64,000 nt of DNA from Lachnospiraceae bacterium UBA1748 (GTDB lineage Bacteria > Bacillota > Clostridia > Lachnospirales > Lachnospiraceae): positions 1 to 64,000 of the forward strand of contig DCHQ01000016.1 in the NCBI GenBank assembly GCA_002314855.1, written 5' to 3'. The position numbers and the translations under genes were made by a program. The notes beneath the pieces were generated by a model, which saw only the letters and a program-made list of their open reading frames with translations, was not told the DNA's origin and did no database searches. Below, in pieces: positions 28,911 to 37,592 of the stretch. Each line of letters opens with the position of its first letter. Within the stretch, counting starts at the first letter, position 1.

Positions 28911-29929
28911 AAGATAACTCCCTTATCACCTGAAACAGCTTCACCAAGAACCCAAGCCTTGTCACCAGCTGCTGCAATAGCTGCGATTGTTTTATCCACA
29001 TCAGCACTATCAACTGCAAGAACCATACCAACACCCATGTTGAATGTGTTGTACATCATCTGCTCTTCAATATTACCTGTCTTCTGAAGCATATTAAAGA
29101 TTGCTGGTACTTCGTAGCTGTTCTTTACAACCTTAGCTGTAATAGTATCAGGAAGCATACGAGGAATATTCTCATAGAAACCACCACCTGTAATGTGGCT
29201 ACATCCCTTAACAACTACGCCTGCATTCTTAACAGACTTTAAAGCCTTAACATAGATTCTTGTTGGCTCGATAAGAGCTTCACCAAGAGTTCTACCAAGC
29301 TCATCACAATATCTTGAAAGATTCTGCTCTGACATTGTGAACACCTTTCTAACAAGTGAAAATCCGTTAGAATGAACACCGCTTGATGCGATACCAATAA
29401 GAACATCACCAGCCTTAATATTCTGACCTGTAATGATATCCTTTCTATCAACAACACCTACTGAGAAACCAGCTAAATCGTACTCATCCTCAGGCATAAG
29501 TCCTGGATGCTCAGCTGTCTCACCACCGATAAGTGCACAGTCAGACTGCTTACAGCCTTCAGCTACACCCTTAACGATAGTAGCAATCTTCTCAGGGTAG
29601 TTCTTGCCACATGCAATATAGTCAAGGAAGAAAAGTGGTTCACCACCTGCACAAGCTACGTCGTTAACACACATAGCAACTGCATCGATACCAATTGTGT
29701 CATGCTTGTCCATAATAAATGCAAGCTTTACCTTGGTTCCACATCCATCAGTACCTGATAAAAGTACTGGATCCTCCATATTCTTAATGGCTCCAAGTGA
29801 GAAAGCTCCTGAGAAACCACCAAGACCACCAAGTACTTCTGGTCTCATTGTTTCCTTAACATACTGCTTCATAAGCTCTACTGACTTGTAACCAGCTTCG
29901 ATATCAACTCCCGCGTTCTTGTAATCCAT
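28904..29929 (-). CDS. purM: Phosphoribosylformylglycinamidine cyclo-ligase
   Basis: AIR synthetase of purine synthesis. The 341 residues open with DYKNAGVDIEAGYK, followed by GTDGCGTKVKLAF, MCVNDVACAGGEPLFFLDY and GGETAEHPGLM. Length is normal. It lies between purE and purN. Confidence 0.97.
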   Translation of the reverse strand: MDYKNAGVDIEAGYKSVELMKQYVKETMRPEVLGGLGGFSGAFSLGAIKNMEDPVLLSGTDGCGTKVKLAFIMDKHDTIGIDAVAMCVNDVACAGGEPLFFLDYIACGKNYPEKIATIVKGVAEGCKQSDCALIGGETAEHPGLMPEDEYDLAGFSVGVVDRKDIITGQNIKAGDVLIGIASSGVHSNGFSLVRKVFTMSEQNLSRYCDELGRTLGEALIEPTRIYVKALKSVKNAGVVVKGCSHITGGGFYENIPRMLPDTITAKVVKNSYEVPAIFNMLQKTGNIEEQMMYNTFNMGVGMVLAVDSADVDKTIAAIAAAGDKAWVLGEAVSGDKGVILC

Positions 29930-29947
29930 TGTTGTTCTCCTTAAATA

Positions 29948-30448
29948 TTAATAATTCTTATATCCAACTTCCTGTAACTTCTGATCCTTAGCTACAACTG
30001 CATCCTTCTGCTTAGCAGAGTATGCCTTGAGCTTATCAAGAAGTGCGCTATCACTTGTTGCTAAAATCTTAGCTGCAAGTAATCCTGCGTTGGCACCACC
30101 ATTAATAGCAACTGTTGCTACTGGAATACCACTAGGCATCTGTACAATTGAGTAAAGCGAATCTTTACCACCAAGGCTTGTAGTATGCATTGGAATACCA
30201 ATAACTGGCATTGGGAAGATAGCTGCGCACATACCAGGTAAATGTGCTGCCATACCTGCTCCTGCAATAATAACCTTGAATCCATTTGCCTCTGCACTAT
30301 TTGCATAGTCAAAGAACTCCTGAGGTTCTCTGTGAGCTGAAATAATTCTCATATCAAATGAGATACCAAGCTCTTCTAAAACATCTGCTGCTTTCTTCAT
30401 AATAGGCATATCTGAATCACTGCCCATTACAATACCAACCTGTGCCAT
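29948..30448 (-). CDS. purE: N5-carboxyaminoimidazole ribonucleotide mutase (class I PurE)
   Basis: It interconverts N5-CAIR and CAIR. The 166 residues carry GSDSDMPIMKKAADVL and the catalytic ISAHREPQEFF, followed by IAGAGMAAHLPG. Class I PurE normally needs PurK, which is not in the window. It is the first purine gene after the pyrimidine part of the cluster. Confidence 0.96.
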   Translation of the reverse strand: MAQVGIVMGSDSDMPIMKKAADVLEELGISFDMRIISAHREPQEFFDYANSAEANGFKVIIAGAGMAAHLPGMCAAIFPMPVIGIPMHTTSLGGKDSLYSIVQMPSGIPVATVAINGGANAGLLAAKILATSDSALLDKLKAYSAKQKDAVVAKDQKLQEVGYKNY

Positions 30449-30482
30449 TATTTTTCTCCTTTTTTGATTATATATAACTTAT

Positions 30483-32567
30483 TTAATCCAAATATTTGTT
30501 AAGCTCATCCATACCCTCTAAAACGAATCGACCGTTTTCCAGAATCTTAACTGAGCTGCCATCACTTCTAATCGCTTCAATAAGTCCAAGCTCATTGTAA
30601 GGAAGAGTGATATCTGTATGACAGTTAAAATATGCCTTGCCAGGATCAGTCTTTCTAAGAAGACTTACCTCATTATCTCTTGCATATATTTCTTTACCAT
30701 CAGGATTATATACTACCACATCCTCAGCATGGGAATAACATGTATCTCCTAATGCGAAATGAGGACCAGTCTTCTCAGCAATAAGGATTGGAAGCTTGCC
30801 AGCTATATCAAAATCCTTACCCATCTTAAAGGCTCTTGTGTTAGTACCTATAGCAAATTCTCCAATTGGAAGTGTGTCATGATTAAATAACACATTATCC
30901 ATGAAGAATGCTTTATTCTTGGCTTCATCATCGTAGTTCGTAAGACTATAGCTTTCTACATAGCCATCCTTAATATCTACGATAAGATTTTCATACTTAA
31001 GATCATTAAGGAATACTTCTGATACATTCAGTCTTCCGTTAGTTCCCTTAAGTACAGGTGATGTAAATACCTCACCTACTGGAATATTAACATCAGCCAC
31101 GCAGTTCTCAAACTTGGTCTGCTTTTCAGGATTAGGTAAATCAATAAGATTAACTGTTATATCAGTCTGATTGCTACCCTGTCCTACTATTCTAACCTTG
31201 CAGGCTGTATCCAAAGTATCAATAATCTTCTGCTGAAGTTTCTGATACAGATAATAATCAAGTGTATTAATCTCGAGAGTCTCATCAAATATGGCCTCGA
31301 AATTCTCGCCTATACTAGGAACTGGGAAAGCGATAATAGTAAAGCTTCTTTCCTCGCCCTTAATATATTCATTGGTAAGTGCTCCAGACTTAGATGCCTG
31401 CTTAACACTAAGCTGCTGTTGTTCCTTGGATAATGAATAACTCTCGTCCTTAGTTACTGGAACAAAAGGCTCCTCACCAAAGATTTCCATTACTGCTGGA
31501 CCAGCATGACCATAGGCCTTGTCTTTATTTGCTTCAAAAGCTTCTTTAAGTGCTTCTAGCTTTCTTGTAACAAGCTGACCATCAAGCACTAATGCCTCAT
31601 CCTTGCTGTGATCGTAATCATACTGCATATTAGGATTGGCACCAAAGTAGCCTATCTTCTGAACGTTCTGTCTTCTAAATAACGAGCTATATGCTCTATA
31701 TATTACAGGCTTAAGTCCCATCTTCTCAAAGTTTTCGATGGCAACTCGTACTACTTTTTCGAATCCAAGAGGATATCTAATATTTACCGTATTCTTCTTC
31801 GATAAATCTTTGCCAGTTGTGACAAATCCTATTCGATAACCTTCAGAAAATGTATCTGCCATCTTTTTTATCTTGTCATCTGGAAGTGATGCAAGATAAG
31901 AAGAAAGCTTAATCTCATTGTCTGTTATATACTCACCATAGGTGTATAAATAATCTGGATTATCAAGGTCAAGGTCCATAATGATTCTAGTTGCAAAATC
32001 ATTGGACTCATCAACCATCTCGCCAACTCTAAGTAATGACTCATCCTCACTATAATCGCTGACATACCAGTAGATACTGTCGCGAAGTGTTTCTGCTTCT
32101 GGCTCTAATCCATCGTTTACCGCATTCTCTACGATACAGTAAATCTCGATAAAAAGCTCAAGTCGCATTAAAATGTGCTTTCCCTTGCCTTCATACGCAA
32201 ATGGAATAGTACTTCTAAGCTCGTAAGCCACAAGCGAAAAAATCCTACCAATCTCCTTACCAAACTTCGATACTGTGAAGGTAGGATTACAATATGACTT
32301 ATCATAATTCTTAACTAAAATATCTTCATAAAGCTCTGTCATCAACTCTCTAAGTTTCTGACTAGAAAGCTTATCAAAAGCAGTAGCGTCCTTTGTCTGA
32401 TGTACAGGAAGCATATATTCATAGGCTTCACATACTCTGGATAAAAATGCTGCCTCTGCCTTAAAGTAATCCTGATACTTTGAAGGCATATTGCTCTCGC
32501 TGCCAAGTATATCAGCTATTTTATCCTTACAAAGCTCATAACGCTCTGTCTCGAATGGTTCCATCAT
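30483..32567 (-). CDS. M29-like aminopeptidase with a long N-terminal extension
   Basis: A 694-residue protein. Its C-terminal two thirds resemble M29 (AmpS/aminopeptidase T) metallopeptidases: IPVGEVFTSPV (about 496), PIGEFAIGTNTRA (about 571) and ALGDTCYSHAEDV (about 610), which hold the Glu, His and Asp metal ligands. Typical M29 enzymes have about 400 residues; here some 250 helical residues precede, of unknown role. The frame is open further up from a GTG, but the ATG at 32567 overlaps the stop of the upstream gene (ATGA) and has GGAG ten bases before it, so I start there. It lies between pyrE and purE. Confidence 0.8.
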   Translation of the reverse strand: MMEPFETERYELCKDKIADILGSESNMPSKYQDYFKAEAAFLSRVCEAYEYMLPVHQTKDATAFDKLSSQKLRELMTELYEDILVKNYDKSYCNPTFTVSKFGKEIGRIFSLVAYELRSTIPFAYEGKGKHILMRLELFIEIYCIVENAVNDGLEPEAETLRDSIYWYVSDYSEDESLLRVGEMVDESNDFATRIIMDLDLDNPDYLYTYGEYITDNEIKLSSYLASLPDDKIKKMADTFSEGYRIGFVTTGKDLSKKNTVNIRYPLGFEKVVRVAIENFEKMGLKPVIYRAYSSLFRRQNVQKIGYFGANPNMQYDYDHSKDEALVLDGQLVTRKLEALKEAFEANKDKAYGHAGPAVMEIFGEEPFVPVTKDESYSLSKEQQQLSVKQASKSGALTNEYIKGEERSFTIIAFPVPSIGENFEAIFDETLEINTLDYYLYQKLQQKIIDTLDTACKVRIVGQGSNQTDITVNLIDLPNPEKQTKFENCVADVNIPVGEVFTSPVLKGTNGRLNVSEVFLNDLKYENLIVDIKDGYVESYSLTNYDDEAKNKAFFMDNVLFNHDTLPIGEFAIGTNTRAFKMGKDFDIAGKLPILIAEKTGPHFALGDTCYSHAEDVVVYNPDGKEIYARDNEVSLLRKTDPGKAYFNCHTDITLPYNELGLIEAIRSDGSSVKILENGRFVLEGMDELNKYLD

Positions 32568-32890
32568 CTTATCACGGCTCCAAAAATAACTATTATTATC
32601 AGGCTCCACAAAACAACCAGTGAATTGAGCAGTAGCCCAAGCCTTGGAAATAATCCGTAGTCACCTTTTTTCGATTTGCCCACAAACCCAAGGATAATAC
32701 CAACAAGGGCCATAACAAGTGCAAGCGCTAATGCAGCCGCATATCTAACAGAGCTTGACGCCTTTGTAAGATATGGCATAACTGTTGCAAGCAAACTTGA
32801 TACCAGTGCTATACATCCTAATATTGCGGACATAATTCCAACTGGTGAGTGGACTTTGTCTGAAAACTTATATTTACCAAATATATTCAT
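32564..32890 (-). CDS. Small integral membrane protein
   Basis: A 108-residue protein with three or four membrane helices (around 17-45, 48-70 and 85-106) and a KSKKGDYG loop. It resembles the small multi-pass proteins of unknown function widespread in Lachnospiraceae. Its stop overlaps the start of the M29-like gene as ATGA, so the two are coupled; it may help target that peptidase to the membrane (inference). Confidence 0.75.
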   Translation of the reverse strand: MNIFGKYKFSDKVHSPVGIMSAILGCIALVSSLLATVMPYLTKASSSVRYAAALALALVMALVGIILGFVGKSKKGDYGLFPRLGLLLNSLVVLWSLIIIVIFGAVIR

Positions 32891-32901
32891 ATCAGACCGT
32901 A

Positions 32902-33057
32902 TTAGAACATTATCTTGCTCTTGTGTGCAAGTAGACGTGCTCCTCCAACAATCATAAGTATTCCAAGTGACACCCCTACCACAATACTAATAACACCTGC
33001 AGCAATATTTAAAGCGCCTGTGCTACGCATAACCTTATATACCTTTTCTCCGTCCAT
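32902..33057 (-). CDS. 51-residue single-helix membrane protein
   Basis: A small gene with a clear GGAGGGTATA ribosome site before its ATG. It encodes MDGEKVYKVMRSTGALNIAA at the start, a glycine/valine-rich membrane helix (about 18-42), and a short charged tail LLAHKSKIMF. It sits 12 bases from the pyrE stop codon and 11 bases before the 108-residue membrane protein start. Its function is unknown; the tight packing suggests the two membrane proteins work together. Confidence 0.75.
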   Translation of the reverse strand: MDGEKVYKVMRSTGALNIAAGVISIVVGVSLGILMIVGGARLLAHKSKIMF

Positions 33058-33069
33058 TATACCCTCCTA

Positions 33070-33756
33070 CTACTTGCAACCATACTGCTTGTAATACTCA
33101 TCGATTGCAGTCTTGATTGTATCGTTAATAACTACTCTTCCCTGGCACTCACGATTGTAAAGATGCTCTGTAACTTCTGCCATAGATACAATGGCATTAG
33201 TTGGGAAGCCGTATGTTTCAGCAACCTCATCAAGTGCTGTCTTGCTAACATCACCTGATAAACCAACTTCCTGACGGTTAAGAGAAACCATAAGACCAAC
33301 GATTGTAACATTGGCTGCTGCTCTTACCTTTGGAACTGTCTCCTCCATTGACTTACCTGATGTTGTAACATCCTCAATCATTACAACACGGTCACCATCA
33401 ACTGGCTTGTAACCAAGAAGGCCACCCTTATCAGCACCGTGATCCTTCTCTTCCTTACGGTCACAGCAATACTTGATTTCCTTACCGTACAGTCTTGAAT
33501 AAGCCTCAGCAGTAACAACTGCAAGTGGAATACCCTTGTAAGCTGGTCCAAAAAGTACATCAAAATCATCACCATAAGATGCATGAATTGCCTTGGCATA
33601 ATACTCACCAAGTCTTGATAACTGAGAACCTGTTACATAAGCGCCTGCATTCATGAAGAATGGTGACTTACGTCCACTCTTTAAAGTGAAATCACCGAAC
33701 TTAAGAACATCGCTTTCTACCATAAACTCTATAAATTCCTGCTTATACTGCTCCAT
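33070..33756 (-). CDS. pyrE: Orotate phosphoribosyltransferase
   Basis: It makes OMP from orotate and PRPP. The 228 residues have the PRPP-binding motif RVVMIEDVTTSGKSM and the substrate loop with FGPAYKGIPLAV and KEEKDHGADKGG. It lies about 110 bases after pyrF. Confidence 0.96.
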   Translation of the reverse strand: MEQYKQEFIEFMVESDVLKFGDFTLKSGRKSPFFMNAGAYVTGSQLSRLGEYYAKAIHASYGDDFDVLFGPAYKGIPLAVVTAEAYSRLYGKEIKYCCDRKEEKDHGADKGGLLGYKPVDGDRVVMIEDVTTSGKSMEETVPKVRAAANVTIVGLMVSLNRQEVGLSGDVSKTALDEVAETYGFPTNAIVSMAEVTEHLYNRECQGRVVINDTIKTAIDEYYKQYGCK

Positions 33757-33867
33757 TTTTGAGGCCTCCTAATACTGAATTTAACCTTGAAAATTTTAAC
33801 ATACTACATATGGTTTATCAAACCACCTAGGCTTATACGCCTGTTAGCATATATTGTACTTTTTATA

Positions 33868-34794
33868 TTATCTAGATGCGAGAGCTCCCTCGATATCAGC
33901 CTTCATATCAAGTACTGCAGCTCTTGCTGCATCGGCATATGCTGCCTCTCCGAAATTAGCATATTTCTCCTGCTTGTAAGCTCCAATAATACCTCTTGAA
34001 GAGTTAATAATTGCTCCAAGCCCATCTTCATTGAAGAAGTGAACAAGGTCAGCACCCTTACCACCCTGAGCACCGTATCCTGGAACTAAGATATATGCCT
34101 TTGGCATAAGCTTTCTAAGAATCTTACCCTGCTCTGGATATGTAGCACCAACAACTGCACCAACGTAGCTGTATGAGTCGCCCATTGCATCAGCGCCCCA
34201 CTCTACAACCTTCTCTGCAACATGCTCGTAAAGAGCGCGGCCATCAACTAATCTATCCTGGAATTCACCACTTGATGGGTTAGATGTCTTAACAAGTACG
34301 AAGATACCCTTCTTCTCTTCCTTACATACATCAACGAAAGGCTTAACACCGTCTGTACCAAGGTATGGGTTAACTGTTACGAAGTCCTCATCGATACCTC
34401 TAAAGTCCTTGCCTTCGATTGTAACCTTACCAAGATGTCCAATTGCATAAGCTGTACTTGTTGATCCGATATCGCCTCTCTTGATATCACCGATAACTAC
34501 AAGACCCTTGCTCTTGCAATAGTCAACTGTCTCTTTATATGCAATGATGCCTGGAATACCAAACTGCTCATACATAGCAATCTGTGGCTTAACAGCTGGA
34601 ATAAGATCGTAGCAGGCATCAACAAGTGCCTTGTTGTACTCGAGTATTGCCTTAGCTACGCCTTCAAGATTGGCACCATACTCTTTGTAATTCTTCTGAA
34701 GTACACTATCTGGAATAAGCGCTAATGTAGGATCAAGACCTACAACTATAGGAGCTCCTGTTTTCTTAATGTTCTCAACTAATTTGTTAATCAT
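33868..34794 (-). CDS. pyrF: Orotidine 5'-phosphate decarboxylase (type 2)
   Basis: It makes UMP from OMP. The 308 residues fit the longer type 2 family: VVGLDPTLALIPDS, the catalytic GDIKRGDIGSTSTAYA and VPGYGAQGGKGADL. It is the first gene of the pyr-pur cluster. GAGGAGAG precedes the ATG. A -10-like TATAAT lies in its leader at about 34841, without a clear -35. Confidence 0.96.
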   Translation of the reverse strand: MINKLVENIKKTGAPIVVGLDPTLALIPDSVLQKNYKEYGANLEGVAKAILEYNKALVDACYDLIPAVKPQIAMYEQFGIPGIIAYKETVDYCKSKGLVVIGDIKRGDIGSTSTAYAIGHLGKVTIEGKDFRGIDEDFVTVNPYLGTDGVKPFVDVCKEEKKGIFVLVKTSNPSSGEFQDRLVDGRALYEHVAEKVVEWGADAMGDSYSYVGAVVGATYPEQGKILRKLMPKAYILVPGYGAQGGKGADLVHFFNEDGLGAIINSSRGIIGAYKQEKYANFGEAAYADAARAAVLDMKADIEGALASR

Positions 34795-34881
34795 TTGTGC
34801 TCTCCTCTCATATTTTGCCCATAATAATACATTGTAATTATTATACCTATAAAACCATTATCTTTCTATATCATTTATAAC

Positions 34882-34910
34882 AAAAAACCCTGCTTCTTAT
34901 GAAGCAGGGT
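34882..34910 (-). terminator. Intrinsic terminator of nrdD
   Basis: Perfect 10-bp stem ACCCTGCTTC / GAAGCAGGGT with a four-base loop, followed on the reverse strand by six Ts. Confidence 0.94.
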
Positions 34911-34916
34911 GTTGCT

Positions 34917-37304
34917 TTATGCTAAAACATAATCTTCAGCGTATTTTTTAATGTTGGATGCGTTGGCATATTTCTTAACGTCATCCCCATTTATAACTAC
35001 CAAAGTAGGTGCCTGTCTAACCTTGTATTTAAGCGCAAGCTCAGCATTTTCTTCAGCATCGATTGGCATATAACTTATATTGGTTAAGTACTCTTTTGCA
35101 AGCTTACAGTTAGGACATGTCTTAGTTGTGAAAAGATATCTTACCTCTTCTGGTGACTCAACTGTAATTGATGCATCCTCATCGTCAAGATCTGTAAATG
35201 TTACAACCTGGCTTGATGGACGCTTAAGAACTGAATTCTCAATGTCATACTCAACTCGGTTGTTGTACTCCTGAAGCTTACCATCATTCCAGTTCTGTAC
35301 CGGTCTGTAGTATCCAGTGATACGGCTATAAACCTCTGTCTTAGCTCCACAATGTGGACACTCCTTAACTTCACCAGCTATGTAACCATGATCCTTACAG
35401 ATTGAGTATGTAGGTGAAAGTGTGTAGTATGGAAGCTTATAGTTCTCAGCAATCTTTCTAATAAGACTGGCTGCAGCCTTCCAATCTGGAAGCTTCTCAC
35501 CAAGGAATGCATGGAATACTGTTCCTGATGTATAAAGTGTCTGAAGCTCATCCTGAATATCAAGAGCGTCGAAAATGTCTGCTGTGTAATCAACTGGAAG
35601 GTGTGAAGAGTTTGTATAGTATGGAACATCTCCTGCCTTACCTGCTGTCTTGATATTAGGCCATTTCTTTCTGTCGTGCTTAGCGAGTCTGTATGTTGTA
35701 CTTTCTGCTGGAGTAGCCTCTAAGTTGTAAAGATCTCCGTACTGCTCCTGATAATCAGAAAGTCTGTTTCTCATATGATTAAGAACTTCCTTTGTGAATT
35801 CCTGAGTTCTTTCATCTGTCATATCAGCACGAAGCCAGTTAGCATTAAGACCAACCTCATTCATACCAATAAGTCCAATTGTTGAGAAGTGGTTATCAAA
35901 TGAACCAAGATATCTCTTTGTATATGGATATAAACCTTCGTTAAGAAGCTTAGAGATAACGCCACGCTTAATCTTAAGTGATCTTGCTGCGATATCCATC
36001 ATTCTGTTAAGTCTCTTGTAAAACTCATCCTTATTAGCTGAAAGATAAGCAATACGAGGCATATTGATTGTTACAACTCCTACAGATCCTGTACTCTCTC
36101 CTGAACCGAAGAAACCACCAGATTTCTTTCTAAGCTCACGAAGATCAAGACGAAGTCTACAACACATAGATCTTACATCACTAGGCTCCATATCTGAGTT
36201 GATGTAGTTTGAAAAATATGGTGTACCATACTTAGCTGTCATCTCAAATAATAATCTATTATTTTCTGTATCAGACCAGTCAAAATTGCTTGTGATTGAA
36301 TATGTTGGAATTGGATACTGGAATCCACGTCCGTTAGCATCACCTTCGATCATTGTCTCGATGAATGCCTTATTAACCATATCCATCTCTTTCTTACAAT
36401 CTTTGTACTTGAAGTCCATTTCCTTACCACCAACTATTGCTGGAAGCTCAGCAAGATCGGCTGGTACAGTCCAGTCAAGTGTAATGTTAGAGAATGGTGC
36501 CTGTGTTCCCCATCTTGATGGAGTATTAACACCGTAGATAAATGCTTCGATGCATTTTTTAACTTCTGCATATGAAAGGTTATCAACCTTAACAAATGGA
36601 GCAAGATATGTATCAAATGAAGAGAATGCCTGTGCGCCTGCCCACTCGTTCTGCATAATACCGAGGAAGTTAACCATCTGATTACAAAGAACTGAGAGGT
36701 GAGCTGCTGGAGCTGATGTGATCTTACCAGTAATGCCACCAAGGCCTTCCTGGATAAGCTGCTTAAGAGACCATCCTGCACAGTAACCTGTGAGCATTGA
36801 AAGATCATGGATGTGGATATCAGCATTACGATGAGCTTCTGCTATTTCCTCATCATAGATCTCTGATAACCAGTAGTTGGCTGTAACTGCACCTGAGTTA
36901 GAAAGGATAAGACCACCTACTGAATATGTAACAGTAGAGTTCTCCTTAACTCTCCAGTCTTCAACCTTAACATAACTATTAACAACGTCCTTGTAGTCAA
37001 GAATTGTTGACTTCATGGTACGCATTTTTTCTCTCTGCTTTCTGTAGAGAATATATGCCTTGGCAACGTCTGTATAACCAGCCTGCTCAAGAACCTTCTC
37101 AACGCTGTCCTGAACGTCTTCTATCTGAACACAGTCATCCTTGATTTTGCCCTGAAAATCAGCGCAAACTCTAAGCGCAAGAAGATCAATAATATCGTTG
37201 TTGTACTGCATGTCACATGCATTGAACGCCTTCATAATAGCGTCGTTGACTTTACTAAGTGTGAAGTCTGCTTTTTCCCCATTTCTCTTAATTACACTAA
37301 ACAT
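34917..37304 (-). CDS. nrdD: Anaerobic ribonucleotide reductase NrdD fused to a C-terminal glutaredoxin-like domain
   Basis: A class III ribonucleotide reductase that makes dNTPs without oxygen using a glycyl radical. Its 795 residues run: ATP-cone (1-92, SVIKRNGEKADFTLSK), the ten-stranded barrel, a zinc site with CKDHGY and CPHCG, and the glycyl-radical loop RITGYYRPVQNWND (about 661). Then comes an extra ~75-residue redoxin: FTTKTCPNCKLAKEYL (CxxC about 732) and RQAPTLVVI with the cis-Pro. This suggests built-in thiol reduction, as in NrdH-linked class III enzymes rather than the formate type. The activase nrdG is not adjacent. Confidence 0.93.
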   Translation of the reverse strand: MFSVIKRNGEKADFTLSKVNDAIMKAFNACDMQYNNDIIDLLALRVCADFQGKIKDDCVQIEDVQDSVEKVLEQAGYTDVAKAYILYRKQREKMRTMKSTILDYKDVVNSYVKVEDWRVKENSTVTYSVGGLILSNSGAVTANYWLSEIYDEEIAEAHRNADIHIHDLSMLTGYCAGWSLKQLIQEGLGGITGKITSAPAAHLSVLCNQMVNFLGIMQNEWAGAQAFSSFDTYLAPFVKVDNLSYAEVKKCIEAFIYGVNTPSRWGTQAPFSNITLDWTVPADLAELPAIVGGKEMDFKYKDCKKEMDMVNKAFIETMIEGDANGRGFQYPIPTYSITSNFDWSDTENNRLLFEMTAKYGTPYFSNYINSDMEPSDVRSMCCRLRLDLRELRKKSGGFFGSGESTGSVGVVTINMPRIAYLSANKDEFYKRLNRMMDIAARSLKIKRGVISKLLNEGLYPYTKRYLGSFDNHFSTIGLIGMNEVGLNANWLRADMTDERTQEFTKEVLNHMRNRLSDYQEQYGDLYNLEATPAESTTYRLAKHDRKKWPNIKTAGKAGDVPYYTNSSHLPVDYTADIFDALDIQDELQTLYTSGTVFHAFLGEKLPDWKAAASLIRKIAENYKLPYYTLSPTYSICKDHGYIAGEVKECPHCGAKTEVYSRITGYYRPVQNWNDGKLQEYNNRVEYDIENSVLKRPSSQVVTFTDLDDEDASITVESPEEVRYLFTTKTCPNCKLAKEYLTNISYMPIDAEENAELALKYKVRQAPTLVVINGDDVKKYANASNIKKYAEDYVLA

Positions 37305-37375
37305 CTCTATCCCTCACTTTAATCTACACGTGTTAAAAGTGGTTAACATAAGTACTTTTACGCCCGTGCAAAATC

Positions 37376-37404
37376 ATTCTATCAAAGGGAAAATATCAAG
37401 TCAA
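37376..37404 (-). promoter_or_regulatory. Predicted sigma-A promoter of nrdD
   Basis: Reverse strand TTGACT, exactly 17 bases, TAGAAT, giving a leader of roughly 65 bases. Confidence 0.75.
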
Positions 37405-37411
37405 TACGAAC

Positions 37412-37427
37412 ATACAATATATTATGT
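37412..37427. promoter_or_regulatory. NrdR box, copy 1
   Basis: ATACAATATATTATGT matches the NrdR consensus ACACWATATATWGTGT at 14 of 16 positions. It lies just upstream of the -35. NrdR is the dATP/ATP-sensing repressor of ribonucleotide reductase genes; nrdR itself is not in the window. Confidence 0.82.
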
Positions 37428-37443
37428 GCTCGTTTCTATAAAA

Positions 37444-37459
37444 GCACTAGATATAGTGG
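37444..37459. promoter_or_regulatory. NrdR box, copy 2
   Basis: GCACTAGATATAGTGG matches the NrdR consensus at 13 of 16 positions. It starts exactly 32 bases from copy 1, about three helical turns, the spacing seen for paired NrdR boxes. Confidence 0.8.
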
Positions 37460-37526
37460 TATATTGACATTATTGTCAGAATGCTCGAACTCCTTATGTT
37501 TCTAAGCCTCGCACCCATTTTTGAAT

Positions 37527-37563
37527 AAAAAAAAGAAGTGTGATTAACATAAAATCACACTTC
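37527..37563 (-). terminator. Intrinsic terminator after the TPR lipoprotein gene
   Basis: Perfect 11-bp stem GAAGTGTGATT / AATCACACTTC, seven-base loop, and eight Ts on the reverse strand. Confidence 0.94.
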
Positions 37564-37592
37564 CATTTTCCATTTTTTCACTAAATATTGTT

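Noticed and set aside
32567..32609. Longer start (GTG) for the M29-like peptidase
   Set aside because: It would overlap the upstream gene by 46 bases without a ribosome site; the ATGA overlap start is better supported.
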